Assembly: GCA_029243845.1 (NCBI GenBank)
Contig: JAQWRF010000387.1
Location: forward strand, 1-23,932
DNA from: Planctomycetota bacterium
GTDB lineage: Bacteria > Planctomycetota > UBA1135
Length of the DNA: 23,932 bases
Reading direction: 5' to 3'
The number at the start of each line of letters is the position of its first letter. Position 1 is the stretch's first letter. This document shows, piece by piece, positions 1-8,137 of this stretch. A program made the translations under genes and the position numbers. Under the pieces are notes generated by a model. The model saw only the letters and a program-made list of their open reading frames with translations. It had not been told where the DNA came from and ran no database searches.

Positions 1-116
1 TCATCAGGTGTTGAACGCAAGACATGCAATGCCATGCGCTCTGCTGACCGCGCACCCACGCCCGGGAATTTTTCGAGGGCGTTAATTAATCGCTCGAGTG
101 GTTCGGGAAACGCCAC
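1..116 (-). CDS. recR: Recombination mediator RecR (5' part only; runs off the window)
   Basis: RecR works with RecO/RecF to load RecA on single-stranded DNA gaps. Only the first 38 codons lie in the window. The translation reads VAFPEPLERLINALEKFPGV and continues GARSAERMALHVLR, matching the RecR N-terminus with its helix-hairpin-helix (FPGVGARSAERMA, about residues 17-29). The start is a GTG that shares the G of the upstream ybaB stop (TAGTG), so the two genes are translationally coupled. The order dnaX-ybaB-recR is widely conserved and supports the call. The zinc finger and TOPRIM domain expected downstream lie outside the window. The gene is too short for routine ORF callers here. Confidence 0.88.
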   Translation of the reverse strand, partial: MAFPEPLERLINALEKFPGVGARSAERMALHVLRSTPD

Positions 117-454
117 TACATTCCTGGCATGCCTGGCATACCTGGCAGGCCCATGCCCCCAGTGACGCCTTTCATGGAGTCTGCCGAGTCGACAGTTATT
201 TGTTGCAATACATCTTTAACAGCAACAGCCACCAAGTCTTCAAGCATTTCGACATCGTCGGCGTCGACCACTTCAGGGTTGATAGTAATATTTTTGAATT
301 CATAAGCTCCGGTAATGGTAACCACCACGGCACCACCTCCGGCTTTACCCTCATAAATTTTATCCGCAAGTTTGTTTTGCATCTCTGCAACTTCTTTTTG
401 CATCTTCTTCGCTTGACGGAGTAAACCGCCCAAATCGCCTAAGCTTCCTGCCAT
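116..454 (-). CDS. ybaB: YbaB/EbfC-family nucleoid-associated protein
   Basis: Small DNA-binding protein of 112 residues, close to the usual 105-110, thought to bind DNA as a dimer. The N-terminus (MAGSLGDLGGLLRQAKKMQKEV) is the family's long amphipathic helix. The central VVTITGAYEFKNITINPEVV is the conserved beta region. The C-terminus ends in a Met/Gly/Pro tail with a GMP repeat (GMGLPGMPGMPGM), common in the family and of unknown role. It lies 7 bases after dnaX and overlaps the recR start by one base, so the three genes form an operon. No Shine-Dalgarno sequence is visible; the start is preceded by AATAATC. Confidence 0.93.
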   Translation of the reverse strand: MAGSLGDLGGLLRQAKKMQKEVAEMQNKLADKIYEGKAGGGAVVVTITGAYEFKNITINPEVVDADDVEMLEDLVAVAVKDVLQQITVDSADSMKGVTGGMGLPGMPGMPGM

Positions 455-461
455 GATTATT

Positions 462-2045
462 CTATTCGTGTTGCCCGTCGAATTCTTGCACTAGACTTTC
501 AACGGTAGGGTTAACGGTAACTTTTGGTGGAACTTTAAATGCTAGACGCCATGGTAGTGGCGAGAATGAAAGTTCACGTAAAGCGTGCTGTTCGACGGGG
601 TCTTCGAGCACGCTTAAATCGGCACCATGTGCTTGCCGCAAAGTGACGACGACTTCGGACGCCGTAATATCGGAGCTCACTAAATAATTTTTTATGATTG
701 ACGCCAAAGTCGGACGGACTTTGCCGAGTTGTTCAAGCATTTGATTAAAATTCAGCGCGGGTGTTTGCTCGACGACTGGCTCCGGCTTCACTTCTGCGGC
801 TGGCGCGACCGTGGGAGCTGGCGCCACTACAGGCGTTACGACCGGTGCTGCGGGGGTAATTGCCTTACGTGCAGCAGGAGCGGCAGCGGGCGCACTCGTG
901 ACTTCGCCGTTATTCAGCAGATTCGCCAAGTCAAAGAACTGATTAATACGCGCAGCACGCAACATAGTGTATTCAAGTAATGCACGCGCGCCGAGTGGGC
1001 TGCGCTGAATCCGGCTCTCAAGGCTAAAAATCATGCCCATGATGCCTTCCATGCGGTCACGGCCAAGAGTTCGCGCTAACTCTACCATTTGCTGCTTACG
1101 CTCGGGAGAAGGCTCGACACCGAGGCTGTCTTCTCCGAGCAGAGCAACGTGCAATAAATCACGCAGCGCATCAACCGATTGCTCGACGAAATCACGTTCG
1201 GTGCCACCCACTTCGAGGAAGCCAGCAATTTCGAGCAAGATCACCTTGGCATCGTCATTAGCCACAGCTTCGAACAAGCGCAACCAACGCTCGGGACGCG
1301 CCAAGCCAGACAAACTTTCGAGGTCGTCCAAACTTAATGCGCCATCTGCGGTAGACAACAATTGATCAAGCATAGACTCGGCATCGCGCATGCCACCACG
1401 GCATCCGCGGGCGATTGCAGCCAACACTTCGGATGGCACCGTCACACCCTCTTGGTCACAAACGAATTGCAGTTTGGCCTGGACATCGACTTCGCGAATG
1501 CGACGAAACTCAAAAATCTGACAGCGCGAAACAATGGTGTCAGGGATTTTGTGCGGGTCGGTGGTGGCGAATAAAAACATCGCGTGCGCCGGTGGTTCTT
1601 CTAATGTTTTCAGCAAAGCGTCAAAAGCTTGTCCTGACAAACGCTGCACCTCGTCGATGATATAAATTTTACGACGATTGCGAATCGGGTGAGTTTGCAC
1701 CGCATCGCGAATGCCACGGACATCATCGACTCCGTTGTTTGACGCCCCGTCAATTTCGATAACATCAATGTCGCTACCGTGTTCAATGTCGACGCACGGG
1801 GCGCATTCGAGGCACGGCTCTACCGACGGTCCGTTAGCACAGTTCATCGACTTGGCGATGATACGCGCTGTGGTCGTTTTACCGACGCCACGCGGGCCCA
1901 CAAGAATGTATGCCTGCCCCACCCGTTCCTTAGCGATTGCTGCACTCAATGCGCGCACGATGTGATCTTGGCCGATGACTTCGGCGAAGCTACGAGGGCG
2001 ATATTTACGCGCGAATACGCGGTAGGACTGAGCGGGTGATGTCAC
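462..2045 (-). CDS. dnaX: DNA polymerase III subunits gamma/tau (clamp loader ATPase)
   Basis: AAA+ ATPase of the clamp loader that opens the sliding clamp at the replication fork. The protein has 527 residues. Visible features are Walker A GPRGVGKT (residues 50-57), a zinc-binding Cys set at C68, C77, C80 and C83, Walker B IYIIDEV, sensor 1 FATTDPHKIPDTI and the SRC arginine-finger motif. Domain III follows to about residue 385. An Ala/Pro/Val-rich linker (about 390-430) then leads to a short C-terminal tau-like domain. The start is GTG; an in-frame TAG four codons upstream excludes a longer form. It is shorter than E. coli tau (643 residues), mainly in the C-terminal part. The gene lies 44 bases downstream of the SRP RNA and probably shares its transcript. 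No convincing frameshift signal for a separate gamma product was found. Confidence 0.96.
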   Translation of the reverse strand: MTSPAQSYRVFARKYRPRSFAEVIGQDHIVRALSAAIAKERVGQAYILVGPRGVGKTTTARIIAKSMNCANGPSVEPCLECAPCVDIEHGSDIDVIEIDGASNNGVDDVRGIRDAVQTHPIRNRRKIYIIDEVQRLSGQAFDALLKTLEEPPAHAMFLFATTDPHKIPDTIVSRCQIFEFRRIREVDVQAKLQFVCDQEGVTVPSEVLAAIARGCRGGMRDAESMLDQLLSTADGALSLDDLESLSGLARPERWLRLFEAVANDDAKVILLEIAGFLEVGGTERDFVEQSVDALRDLLHVALLGEDSLGVEPSPERKQQMVELARTLGRDRMEGIMGMIFSLESRIQRSPLGARALLEYTMLRAARINQFFDLANLLNNGEVTSAPAAAPAARKAITPAAPVVTPVVAPAPTVAPAAEVKPEPVVEQTPALNFNQMLEQLGKVRPTLASIIKNYLVSSDITASEVVVTLRQAHGADLSVLEDPVEQHALRELSFSPLPWRLAFKVPPKVTVNPTVESLVQEFDGQHE

Positions 2046-2089
2046 AAGAATATACTAACAGTTTGCGACGCTCACCACAGGGCAAGAAA

Positions 2090-2210
2090 CTAGAAACCGG
2101 AGACCCGAACATTCGCGGCACCCGATGAATGATGCTTAGAGCTGCTCCATTCCTGGCCTGACCCGGTTCACTTCAGCATCGCTGCGCGAGGCCGAGCCCC
2201 CGGCTTCTAG
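2090..2210 (-). ncRNA. ffs: Signal recognition particle RNA (small bacterial 4.5S type)
   Basis: RNA core of the SRP, which binds Ffh and targets nascent membrane proteins to the translocon. The domain IV signature is seen at 2141-2163: GTCAGGCC, A, the GGAA tetraloop, then TGG and AGCAGC. The ends pair in a long helix: CTAGAAGCCGG with CCGGTTTCTAG (one G-U), continued by GGGCTCG with CGGGTCT through wobble pairs, about 18 bp in all. About 121 nt, near the 114 nt of E. coli 4.5S. A position next to dnaX is common in bacteria (scr in Bacillus). The exact ends are judged from the helix. Confidence 0.9.
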
Positions 2211-2231
2211 AGTATTGTATTGTAAAGGAAT

Positions 2232-2319
<88 letters not shown>

Positions 2320-2332
2320 ATTATGGCGCAAA

Positions 2333-2355
2333 AGGATAGCGTTGCGCACGGTTTT
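2333..2355 (-). promoter_or_regulatory. Possible promoter of tRNA-Ser/SRP RNA/dnaX
   Basis: TATCCT (2333-2338) is placed 13 bases before the tRNA-Ser 5' end. It is preceded, after one base, by GTGCGCAACG (2340-2349), the same 10-mer that sits at the same distance from the -10 of the tRNA-Arg promoter. The -35 match (around ATCACT) is poor. The shared spacer element is the main evidence; read-through from upstream may also supply transcription. Confidence 0.4.
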
Positions 2356-2360
2356 AGTGA

Positions 2361-2855
2361 TTACTTTTTCCGTTTAGCTTGAAAAAACTCGCGCAACATT
2401 ATCGCTGATTGCTCAGCCATCAATCCACCGTCATGCTCTACGCTGTGGTTGAGCCCTGGCAAGTCGAACAACTGCGCCAACGACTCTACACCACCGAACT
2501 TAGGGTCGCTCGCCGCATAGACCACCCGCCCAATACGAGCATGCATGATTGCCCCACAACACTGAATACACGGCTCTAGAGTGCAGTACAACTCGGCATC
2601 AACCAAGCGTTTATCACCCGTGGATGCCATCGCCTGAGTGATAGCAAGCATTTCGGCATGTGCAGTAGCATCAGCCAACGCTTCTACTTGATTTGCGCCG
2701 CGTCCGAGTATTCGGTTACCGCGCACAATGATGGCCCCGACAGGCACTTCGTCCTTGCGAGCGGCAGCCTCGGCTTGCTTAAAAGCGAGCTCCATTATCA
2801 TGGAATCACGCTCTTGTGGTGATTCTGGCTGACGTAAAGGGAACAGCAGAGTCAT
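2361..2855 (-). CDS. tadA: tRNA adenosine(34) deaminase TadA
   Basis: Converts A34 of tRNA-Arg(ACG) to inosine so that one tRNA reads CGU, CGC and CGA. The cytidine-deaminase zinc motifs are clear: AHAEM with the catalytic Glu, and EPCIQCCGA supplying the two zinc Cys ligands. EVPVGAIIVRGNRILGRG is the family N-terminal strand region. The start is set at the ATG at 2855 (MTLLFPLRQ, 164 residues), matching the usual 150-170. The open frame extends 46 codons further upstream, but that part is the reverse translation of tRNA-Arg and is not protein. Another ATG at 2801 (MIMELAF) would give 146 residues and cannot be excluded. The gene follows tRNA-Arg(ACG), its natural substrate, by 22 bases and probably shares its transcript. 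No Shine-Dalgarno sequence is seen. Confidence 0.93.
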   Translation of the reverse strand: MTLLFPLRQPESPQERDSMIMELAFKQAEAAARKDEVPVGAIIVRGNRILGRGANQVEALADATAHAEMLAITQAMASTGDKRLVDAELYCTLEPCIQCCGAIMHARIGRVVYAASDPKFGGVESLAQLFDLPGLNHSVEHDGGLMAEQSAIMLREFFQAKRKK

Positions 2856-2877
2856 TGGTCGTATGACGAAAATAAAA

Positions 2878-2954
2878 TGGTGCGCCCGGGAGGATTCGAA
2901 CCCCCAACCTCCTGATCCGTAGTCAGGTGCTCTATCCAGTTGAGCTACGGGCGC
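2878..2954 (-). tRNA. tRNA-Arg(ACG), CCA encoded
   Basis: Acceptor arms GCGCCCG/CGGGCGC pair fully, with discriminator A and encoded CCA (complement of 2878-2880). The D arm is GCTC-AACTGGATA-GAGC. The anticodon stem CCTGA/TCAGG encloses loop CTACGGA, giving anticodon ACG. The T arm is GGGGG-TTCGAAT-CCTCC. A34 is the target of TadA, encoded immediately downstream. Confidence 0.97.
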
Positions 2955-2964
2955 TTGGGCGGAA

Positions 2965-2993
2965 ATTACAACGTTGCGCACTAATTTAGTCAA
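2965..2993 (-). promoter_or_regulatory. Sigma70-type promoter of tRNA-Arg and tadA
   Basis: TTGACT (2988-2993) and TGTAAT (2965-2970) are separated by exactly 17 bases. The tRNA 5' end begins 10 bases downstream, leaving a very short leader as is normal for tRNA genes. The spacer carries GTGCGCAACG, also found before tRNA-Ser. Confidence 0.75.
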
Positions 2994-3076
2994 TGTTTGT
3001 TTAGCTAAACTTATTTATCAACAATCCCCTTTTTCACTAGTTAAATTTCTGAAGAAGTTATATTCTGACTATCTAA

Positions 3077-6000
3077 ATGGAGCCATTCGTTCATCTTCAC
3101 GTCCACACCGAATATAGCCTACTAGACGGGGCAAACAAGATTGAAAATCTGACAGATGCTGCCGTTAAAGATGGCCACGACTCTATCGCGATTACAGACC
3201 ACGGTAATCTTTATGGTGCCATGGAATTCTATAAAAGCTGTCGTGCCAAAGACCTCAAACCGATCCTGGGTTGCGAAATTTACATCGCTGAAAAGTCGAT
3301 GTATGACAAACACAATCGCACCACGAATCCTTATTCGCATTTAACTTTATTGGCACGTAACGCCAAGGGCTGGGAGAACTTAATGAAGCTCAGTTCTGAC
3401 TCGCACACCAAAGGCATGTCCGTACGACCACGCGTTGACATGGATTTGCTTGCGCAACATGCCGAGGGCCTGACGGTGCTATCGGGTTGCATGTCGGGGC
3501 CTGTGAACAAACTGCTGCGGCGAGAACAAGAAGCCGAAGCACGTCAGATGGCGGGTACCCTCGCCGACATGTTTGGGCGCGAACACTTCTTTCTTGAGAT
3601 CATGCGCAATGGCATGAAAGAGCAAGATGACTTGACCACGGCGATGATGCGCATGAAAGACCAAGTGAGCTTACCGGTTGTTGCAACCAACGACGTTCAT
3701 TACTCTCGGCATGAAGATTGCAATCTGCAAGATGCGCTACTGTGTCTCGGTACGGGCGGCAAATTCGCCGACCCGAATCGTTGGTCTTTCGATACCGACA
3801 CTTTGTTCTTCCGCACTCGCGAAGAGATGAACCGTGTGTTTCAAGATTTGCCCGAAGCGCTACGCAACACCATCGATGTCGCGGACCAAATCAATGTCGA
3901 ACTAGAAATTGGGCGCCTGCGTCTGCCTGCGTTTACCCCAGAAGACGGACGTACTTCTGAGGCAATGTTCCGTGATTTATGCGAGCAAGGCGTGCGCCGG
4001 CTATACCCTGAGGAGACCGCTGAGGTTCGCGAACGCCTTGAGTACGAGATTCGCGTCATTACTGAGATGGGTTTTATCTCATACTTCCTTATCGTGTGGG
4101 ATTTAATCAAGTTCGCGCGTGACAATAGCATACCAGTGGGCCCGGGTCGTGGCTCGGCTGCTGGCTCTATCGTCGCTTATGCCCTTGGAATTACAAAAGT
4201 TGACCCTCTCAAGTATGATTTGATTTTCGAGCGCTTCCTTAACCCTGGAAGAATGTCGATGCCTGATATTGATATCGATTTTTGCAAAGATCGCCGCGAA
4301 GAAATGATTATTTATACTCGCGAAAAGTATGGCGACGAAAACGTTTGTCAAATTATTACTTTCGGTCGCCTAAAAGCTAAAAACGCGATTCGCGACATGG
4401 GACGCATCCTGGAGATTCCTCTTCCACAGGTTGATAAAGTTGCAAAGCTAATACCCGATGATGCAAAAAATCTGAAGCAAGCTATCGAAACAGTTGCTGA
4501 ACTTCAAGAGTTCCGTGACTCGTGCGATGAATATTCTCAATGGTTCGAATTCGCTACTAATGTTGAAGGCTTTGCGCGTAATACTGGGATTCACGCTGCC
4601 GGTGTAATTATTGCCGATGAACCTTTACGCAACATTGTTCCGTTGTCGCGCGTGTCTGACAACATCACCACTCAATGGGACATGAACTACGCCGAAGAAT
4701 TCGGCCTACTGAAAATGGATTTTCTGGGTCTGCGCACCCTATCCATCCTCCATGAAGCTACGCAACAAGTAAAGCTCAATCAAGGGATCGAAGTGGACCT
4801 CGACACCATATGCCTAGAGGACGAAAAGACCTATGAACTGTTCTGCAACGCCGACACCGAAGGCGTGTTCCAGCTCGAGTCCTCGGGGATGAAGGCGCTC
4901 CTAAGTAACTTGAAGCCATCGGTTTACGAAGATATCATTGCTGTCCTTGCGCTTTATCGACCCGGTCCTTTGGGCTCTGGCCTGCATGAGATCTTTACCA
5001 AGCGCAAGCACGGCCTCGAAGAGGTGACCTTCAATCATCCTATTCTAGAACCTATCCTCAAAGAGACTTATGGCGTGTTAATTTACCAAGAGCAAATTAT
5101 GCGCGTTGCTCAACAGATGGGTGGCTTTAGCCTCGGAGACGCAGATAATTTACGCAAAGCCATGGGCAAGAAAATATTATCTTTAATGGATAAGTTTGAG
5201 GACAAATTCATCGAAGGTGCAACTGCGAAAAATGTTGACCTTGCTGTCTCTACAGAGATCTGGGAGATGATGGTTAAGTTTGCTGAATACGGATTTAACA
5301 AATCTCACTCCGCGGCATACGCGATGGTGACTTTCCAGGCTGCTTACATGAAAGCGCATTACCCTGCCGAGTTTTACACAGCCTCTTACACCTACGAAGC
5401 AAGCGATAAAGACAAACTGCGTGTACTCATTGAAGATGCCCGCCGTCACCAAATCACACTGCTACCTCCTTGCGTAAATGAATCTACGCGCCGGTTCCAA
5501 GTAGTCGACGAAAAAACAATTCGCTTTGGTCTCGAGGCCATCAAGGGAGTGGGCGGTGGCGCCGCCGACGCACTCGTTGAAATTCGTGAAGGGCTCGAAG
5601 GGGCCGCTTTCGAGTCAGCTCAAAAGGTGCTCATTGAAGGAGCTGCTGTTCACGTTAACAAGGGCGCTTTCGAATCCATGGTCAAGGCAGGATGCTTCGA
5701 TATCTTCGAAAAATCACGCATCAAGCTGCTACGCAATCTAGAGAACGATTTAAAGATTGCCTCTAGCGCTGCCAAAGACAAGCAAAAAGGCCAAGGCTCT
5801 CTTTTTGACATGTTTGGCGCGGGCGAAGCGGACGCAACTCCTGCAGCATCCACAGCCACTAGTAGCCCTACCGATAGCAGTGCTGAATTAAGTGACGCAG
5901 AACAAAAAGAGCAACTCGCGCACGAGAAAGAGGTTCTCGGAATCTTCCTAAGCTCGCATCCGCTTGATCCATACCGCCATGTCGCTAGCGGCATCGCGCC

Positions 6001-6601
6001 GTTTGACAGCCGCACTGTCAAAGAAGTCGGAGACAACGCGCTTATTGAATTATTTGGCCTGACTAGCCAGCTCAACATTCGGCCTACTGCGAAGGATCCG
6101 TCTAAAAAGTTCGGCAAGCTAGAAATTGAAGACCTATATGGCTCGACGCCCGCAGTCATCTTCAATCGTACTATTGAAGAGTGCGGCGATGCTCTCCAAG
6201 AAGACACCATTGCCCTCTTCAAAGGCAAAATCCAAATCAGCAACGACATCCCAGAAATGATTATCAACTCGATAGAGCCCGCTGGTGCTCCAGAGTCGTT
6301 GGCCTTAAAAGGTGTGCTCGAAATTTCGTTCGCAGCCAATCAACAGCCTAGTACTGACAAGATGGCGTTAATGAAAAAGTTACTCCAAGACAACACCGGC
6401 GAGTCGAAAGTTCGCTTTATCGCCTTCGAAGAAAACGGTGACCATCATGTGGTGCGCGCAGGGACACAATGGAACGTAACGCTATCCTCTGAGCTGATTG
6501 ATGCACTCAACACTTTGATGGGTGCAAACAGCACCCGCGTGCTAATGCAACGCGGCCCTATCGAGCGCGAGACTCAGCCAGCCTGGAAAAACGCGCGTTA
6601 A
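3077..6601 (+). CDS. dnaE: DNA polymerase III subunit alpha (replicative polymerase)
   Basis: Catalytic subunit of the replicative polymerase, 1174 residues, typical of DnaE1. An N-terminal PHP domain (about 1-290) keeps the complete set of metal ligands: H8, H10, D17, H42, E67, H88, C138, D206 and H208. The C-family palm has GPGRGSAAGS, catalytic aspartates in PDIDIDF (397-401) and a third in KMDFLGLRTL (D548). A tandem helix-hairpin-helix region follows (around 820-850). The clamp-binding motif QGSLF is at 906-910, and a C-terminal OB fold lies at about 995-1080. The start ATG has a weak GAAGAAG about 17-23 bases upstream and a possible -10 (TATATT, 3059-3064), but no clear -35. It is the only plus-strand gene, divergent from tRNA-Arg and convergent with rplQ. 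Confidence 0.98.
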   Translation: MEPFVHLHVHTEYSLLDGANKIENLTDAAVKDGHDSIAITDHGNLYGAMEFYKSCRAKDLKPILGCEIYIAEKSMYDKHNRTTNPYSHLTLLARNAKGWENLMKLSSDSHTKGMSVRPRVDMDLLAQHAEGLTVLSGCMSGPVNKLLRREQEAEARQMAGTLADMFGREHFFLEIMRNGMKEQDDLTTAMMRMKDQVSLPVVATNDVHYSRHEDCNLQDALLCLGTGGKFADPNRWSFDTDTLFFRTREEMNRVFQDLPEALRNTIDVADQINVELEIGRLRLPAFTPEDGRTSEAMFRDLCEQGVRRLYPEETAEVRERLEYEIRVITEMGFISYFLIVWDLIKFARDNSIPVGPGRGSAAGSIVAYALGITKVDPLKYDLIFERFLNPGRMSMPDIDIDFCKDRREEMIIYTREKYGDENVCQIITFGRLKAKNAIRDMGRILEIPLPQVDKVAKLIPDDAKNLKQAIETVAELQEFRDSCDEYSQWFEFATNVEGFARNTGIHAAGVIIADEPLRNIVPLSRVSDNITTQWDMNYAEEFGLLKMDFLGLRTLSILHEATQQVKLNQGIEVDLDTICLEDEKTYELFCNADTEGVFQLESSGMKALLSNLKPSVYEDIIAVLALYRPGPLGSGLHEIFTKRKHGLEEVTFNHPILEPILKETYGVLIYQEQIMRVAQQMGGFSLGDADNLRKAMGKKILSLMDKFEDKFIEGATAKNVDLAVSTEIWEMMVKFAEYGFNKSHSAAYAMVTFQAAYMKAHYPAEFYTASYTYEASDKDKLRVLIEDARRHQITLLPPCVNESTRRFQVVDEKTIRFGLEAIKGVGGGAADALVEIREGLEGAAFESAQKVLIEGAAVHVNKGAFESMVKAGCFDIFEKSRIKLLRNLENDLKIASSAAKDKQKGQGSLFDMFGAGEADATPAASTATSSPTDSSAELSDAEQKEQLAHEKEVLGIFLSSHPLDPYRHVASGIAPFDSRTVKEVGDNALIELFGLTSQLNIRPTAKDPSKKFGKLEIEDLYGSTPAVIFNRTIEECGDALQEDTIALFKGKIQISNDIPEMIINSIEPAGAPESLALKGVLEISFAANQQPSTDKMALMKKLLQDNTGESKVRFIAFEENGDHHVVRAGTQWNVTLSSELIDALNTLMGANSTRVLMQRGPIERETQPAWKNAR

Positions 6602-6621
6602 ACATTAACGGTATAAATGAG

Positions 6622-6657
6622 ATAACGCGAGGCTGTCGAATGACAGCCTCGCGTTAT
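6622..6657. terminator. Bidirectional hairpin terminator between dnaE and rplQ
   Basis: A 16-bp perfect stem (ATAACGCGAGGCTGTC with its exact complement) closes a GAAT loop. It lies 20 bases after dnaE and 17 bases after rplQ. The symmetric position between convergent genes suggests it ends both transcripts. The following U-tracts are weak on both sides (TATTAAT; TCTCATTT). Confidence 0.8.
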
Positions 6658-6674
6658 TAATGTAAAGTCGCTAA

Positions 6675-7082
6675 TTATTCAGCGGCTACTGCTTCTACTT
6701 CAACTTCAACCTCTTTTTCGGAGCGCTCGACAAACTCGAAATAAGCGAGTTGAGTGTTGTCACCCAAACGGTAATTATTCTGCTTAAGAATACGTGTGTA
6801 TCCTCCGGGGCGTTCTTTGAAACGTGGCCCAAGCACATCAAACAACTTTTGAGTTGCCTGACGATTATTGCCTAGAAGAGCAAGAGCACGACGAAAGTTG
6901 TGCAAGTTCTTTTCTTTAGACAAAGTAACAAGCTTCTCAACCATTGGACGCATAGCCTTAGCCTTAGTAACAGTAGTTTCGATACGCTCGTGCTCGATAA
7001 TTGCAGCTGCCATGTTGCGCATCATTGCTACGCGGTGAGCTGGCTTACGGGAAAGCTTACGGGTTTTTACGCGGTGTCTCAT
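6675..7082 (-). CDS. rplQ: 50S ribosomal protein L17 (bL17)
   Basis: Binds 23S rRNA near the peptide exit side of the large subunit. The N-terminus MRHRVKTRKLSRKPAHRVAM and the later RPGGYTRILK and AYFEFVER are L17 hallmarks. At 135 residues it carries a short acidic Glu/Val-rich tail beyond the core. Its ATG overlaps the rpoA stop in TAATG, so it is coupled to rpoA. It is the last gene of the ribosomal super-operon, followed by the hairpin at 6622-6657. Confidence 0.97.
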   Translation of the reverse strand: MRHRVKTRKLSRKPAHRVAMMRNMAAAIIEHERIETTVTKAKAMRPMVEKLVTLSKEKNLHNFRRALALLGNNRQATQKLFDVLGPRFKERPGGYTRILKQNNYRLGDNTQLAYFEFVERSEKEVEVEVEAVAAE

Positions 7083-8110
7083 TATTCGTTTTCTTCGCCT
7101 GCAGGAACTGCGAATTCTTCCGCATTCATGCCGATGTTTAAGTCTAAATCGCTAAGCTTGCGATCGATTTCGGTGAGAACGGTTTGACCAAGATTCTTGA
7201 TCGCCAGAAGTTCTTCGTTAGTCTTGAACACGAGGTCACCGAGAGTCGCAACATCTGCAACATCTAGGCAATTACGTGCACGAGTCGATAGGTCTAGGCG
7301 CTCGATAGGCTCTGACAAGAGCCCCATGATGCGCTCGCGACGTCGTTCAGCTGCTGCGTCAAGAGCTTGAACCTCATGAACGACTGCCATGCCGTGACGT
7401 GCCTCATCGAATTGGATGAATGGGTTTAAGTGCTTACGGAAAATCTTTGCAGATTCAACCATCGCCATTTGTGGCTTGATTGTGCCGTCAGTCCAGATTT
7501 CCATTATTAGTCGATCGTAGTTGGTGTACTTACCTACACGAGTTGCCTCGATAGAGTAACGGACACGCAACACCGGGCTAAATGGTGCATCGACTGGGAT
7601 AAGACCTATTTGGTTCATATCTTCGCCAGTGTCAACTGCAGCCGTGTAACCGCGACCGCGACGAACTGTAAGCTTACATGAGAAGCTTGAGTCTTTGCTG
7701 CTCAGCTCACAAATGTGTGCCTCGGGATTAGCAATCTCAACGCCTGCCGGACACTCAATATCGGCGCCTGTTATTGCGCCAACGCCTGACTTTTCGACTG
7801 AAAGGTACACCGGGCATTCTGATGATTCTACAGTTACCTTCAGGCGTTTAATCGCCATGATGATATCTGTAACGTCTTCAACGATACCAGACATGGACTT
7901 GAATTCGTGCTCTACCCCTTCAATCTCGACTGCCGTAATTGCAGTACCTTCGATTGAACCAAGCAGGACGCGACGCAAACCATTACCTATTGAATGACCG
8001 AAACCTTGTTCAAAAGGCTCGATGGTGAACTTACCGTATTCATCGGTAGCAGTAGACTCATTTAGAGTTACGCCTGATGGCAGTTCGAAATCTCTCCAGC
8101 GGATACGCAT
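7082..8110 (-). CDS. rpoA: RNA polymerase subunit alpha
   Basis: Assembly scaffold of RNA polymerase, 342 residues. The N-terminal domain (about 1-245) has the dimer and beta/beta'-contact regions, including FGHSIGNGLRRVLL and EDVTDIIMAIKRL. A linker leads to the C-terminal domain (about 270-335; LDLSTRARNCLDVADVATLGDLV, then LLAIKNLGQTVLTEI), which contacts UP elements and activators. The opening MRIRWRDFELPSG and the extended N-terminal strand resemble planctomycete RpoA. Normally rpsD sits between rpsK and rpoA; here only 27 bases separate them. A weak AGGT lies about 8 bases before the ATG. Confidence 0.98.
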   Translation of the reverse strand: MRIRWRDFELPSGVTLNESTATDEYGKFTIEPFEQGFGHSIGNGLRRVLLGSIEGTAITAVEIEGVEHEFKSMSGIVEDVTDIIMAIKRLKVTVESSECPVYLSVEKSGVGAITGADIECPAGVEIANPEAHICELSSKDSSFSCKLTVRRGRGYTAAVDTGEDMNQIGLIPVDAPFSPVLRVRYSIEATRVGKYTNYDRLIMEIWTDGTIKPQMAMVESAKIFRKHLNPFIQFDEARHGMAVVHEVQALDAAAERRRERIMGLLSEPIERLDLSTRARNCLDVADVATLGDLVFKTNEELLAIKNLGQTVLTEIDRKLSDLDLNIGMNAEEFAVPAGEENE

Positions 8111-8137
8111 TATTATTACCTGTAGTTGGGGACGTTA

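Noticed and set aside
688..693. Run of six A on the dnaX coding strand as a possible slippage site for a gamma product
   Set aside because: The run is short, the -1 frame stays open for about 36 codons, no stimulatory stem was seen, and the site lies in the last part of tau, not at the usual gamma end.
2856..2993. 46-residue N-terminal extension of TadA
   Set aside because: The extension is translated tRNA-Arg ([19 protein letters not shown] pattern) plus its promoter; the tRNA fold is complete, so the protein starts downstream.
3036..3064. Promoter for dnaE with -10 TATATT
   Set aside because: No matching -35 at 15-19 bases; too weak to list as a feature.
5650..6339. 229-codon antisense ORF in dnaE
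   Set aside because: Low-complexity Ser/Leu-rich shadow of the dnaE coding frame, with no initiation signal or recognisable motif.
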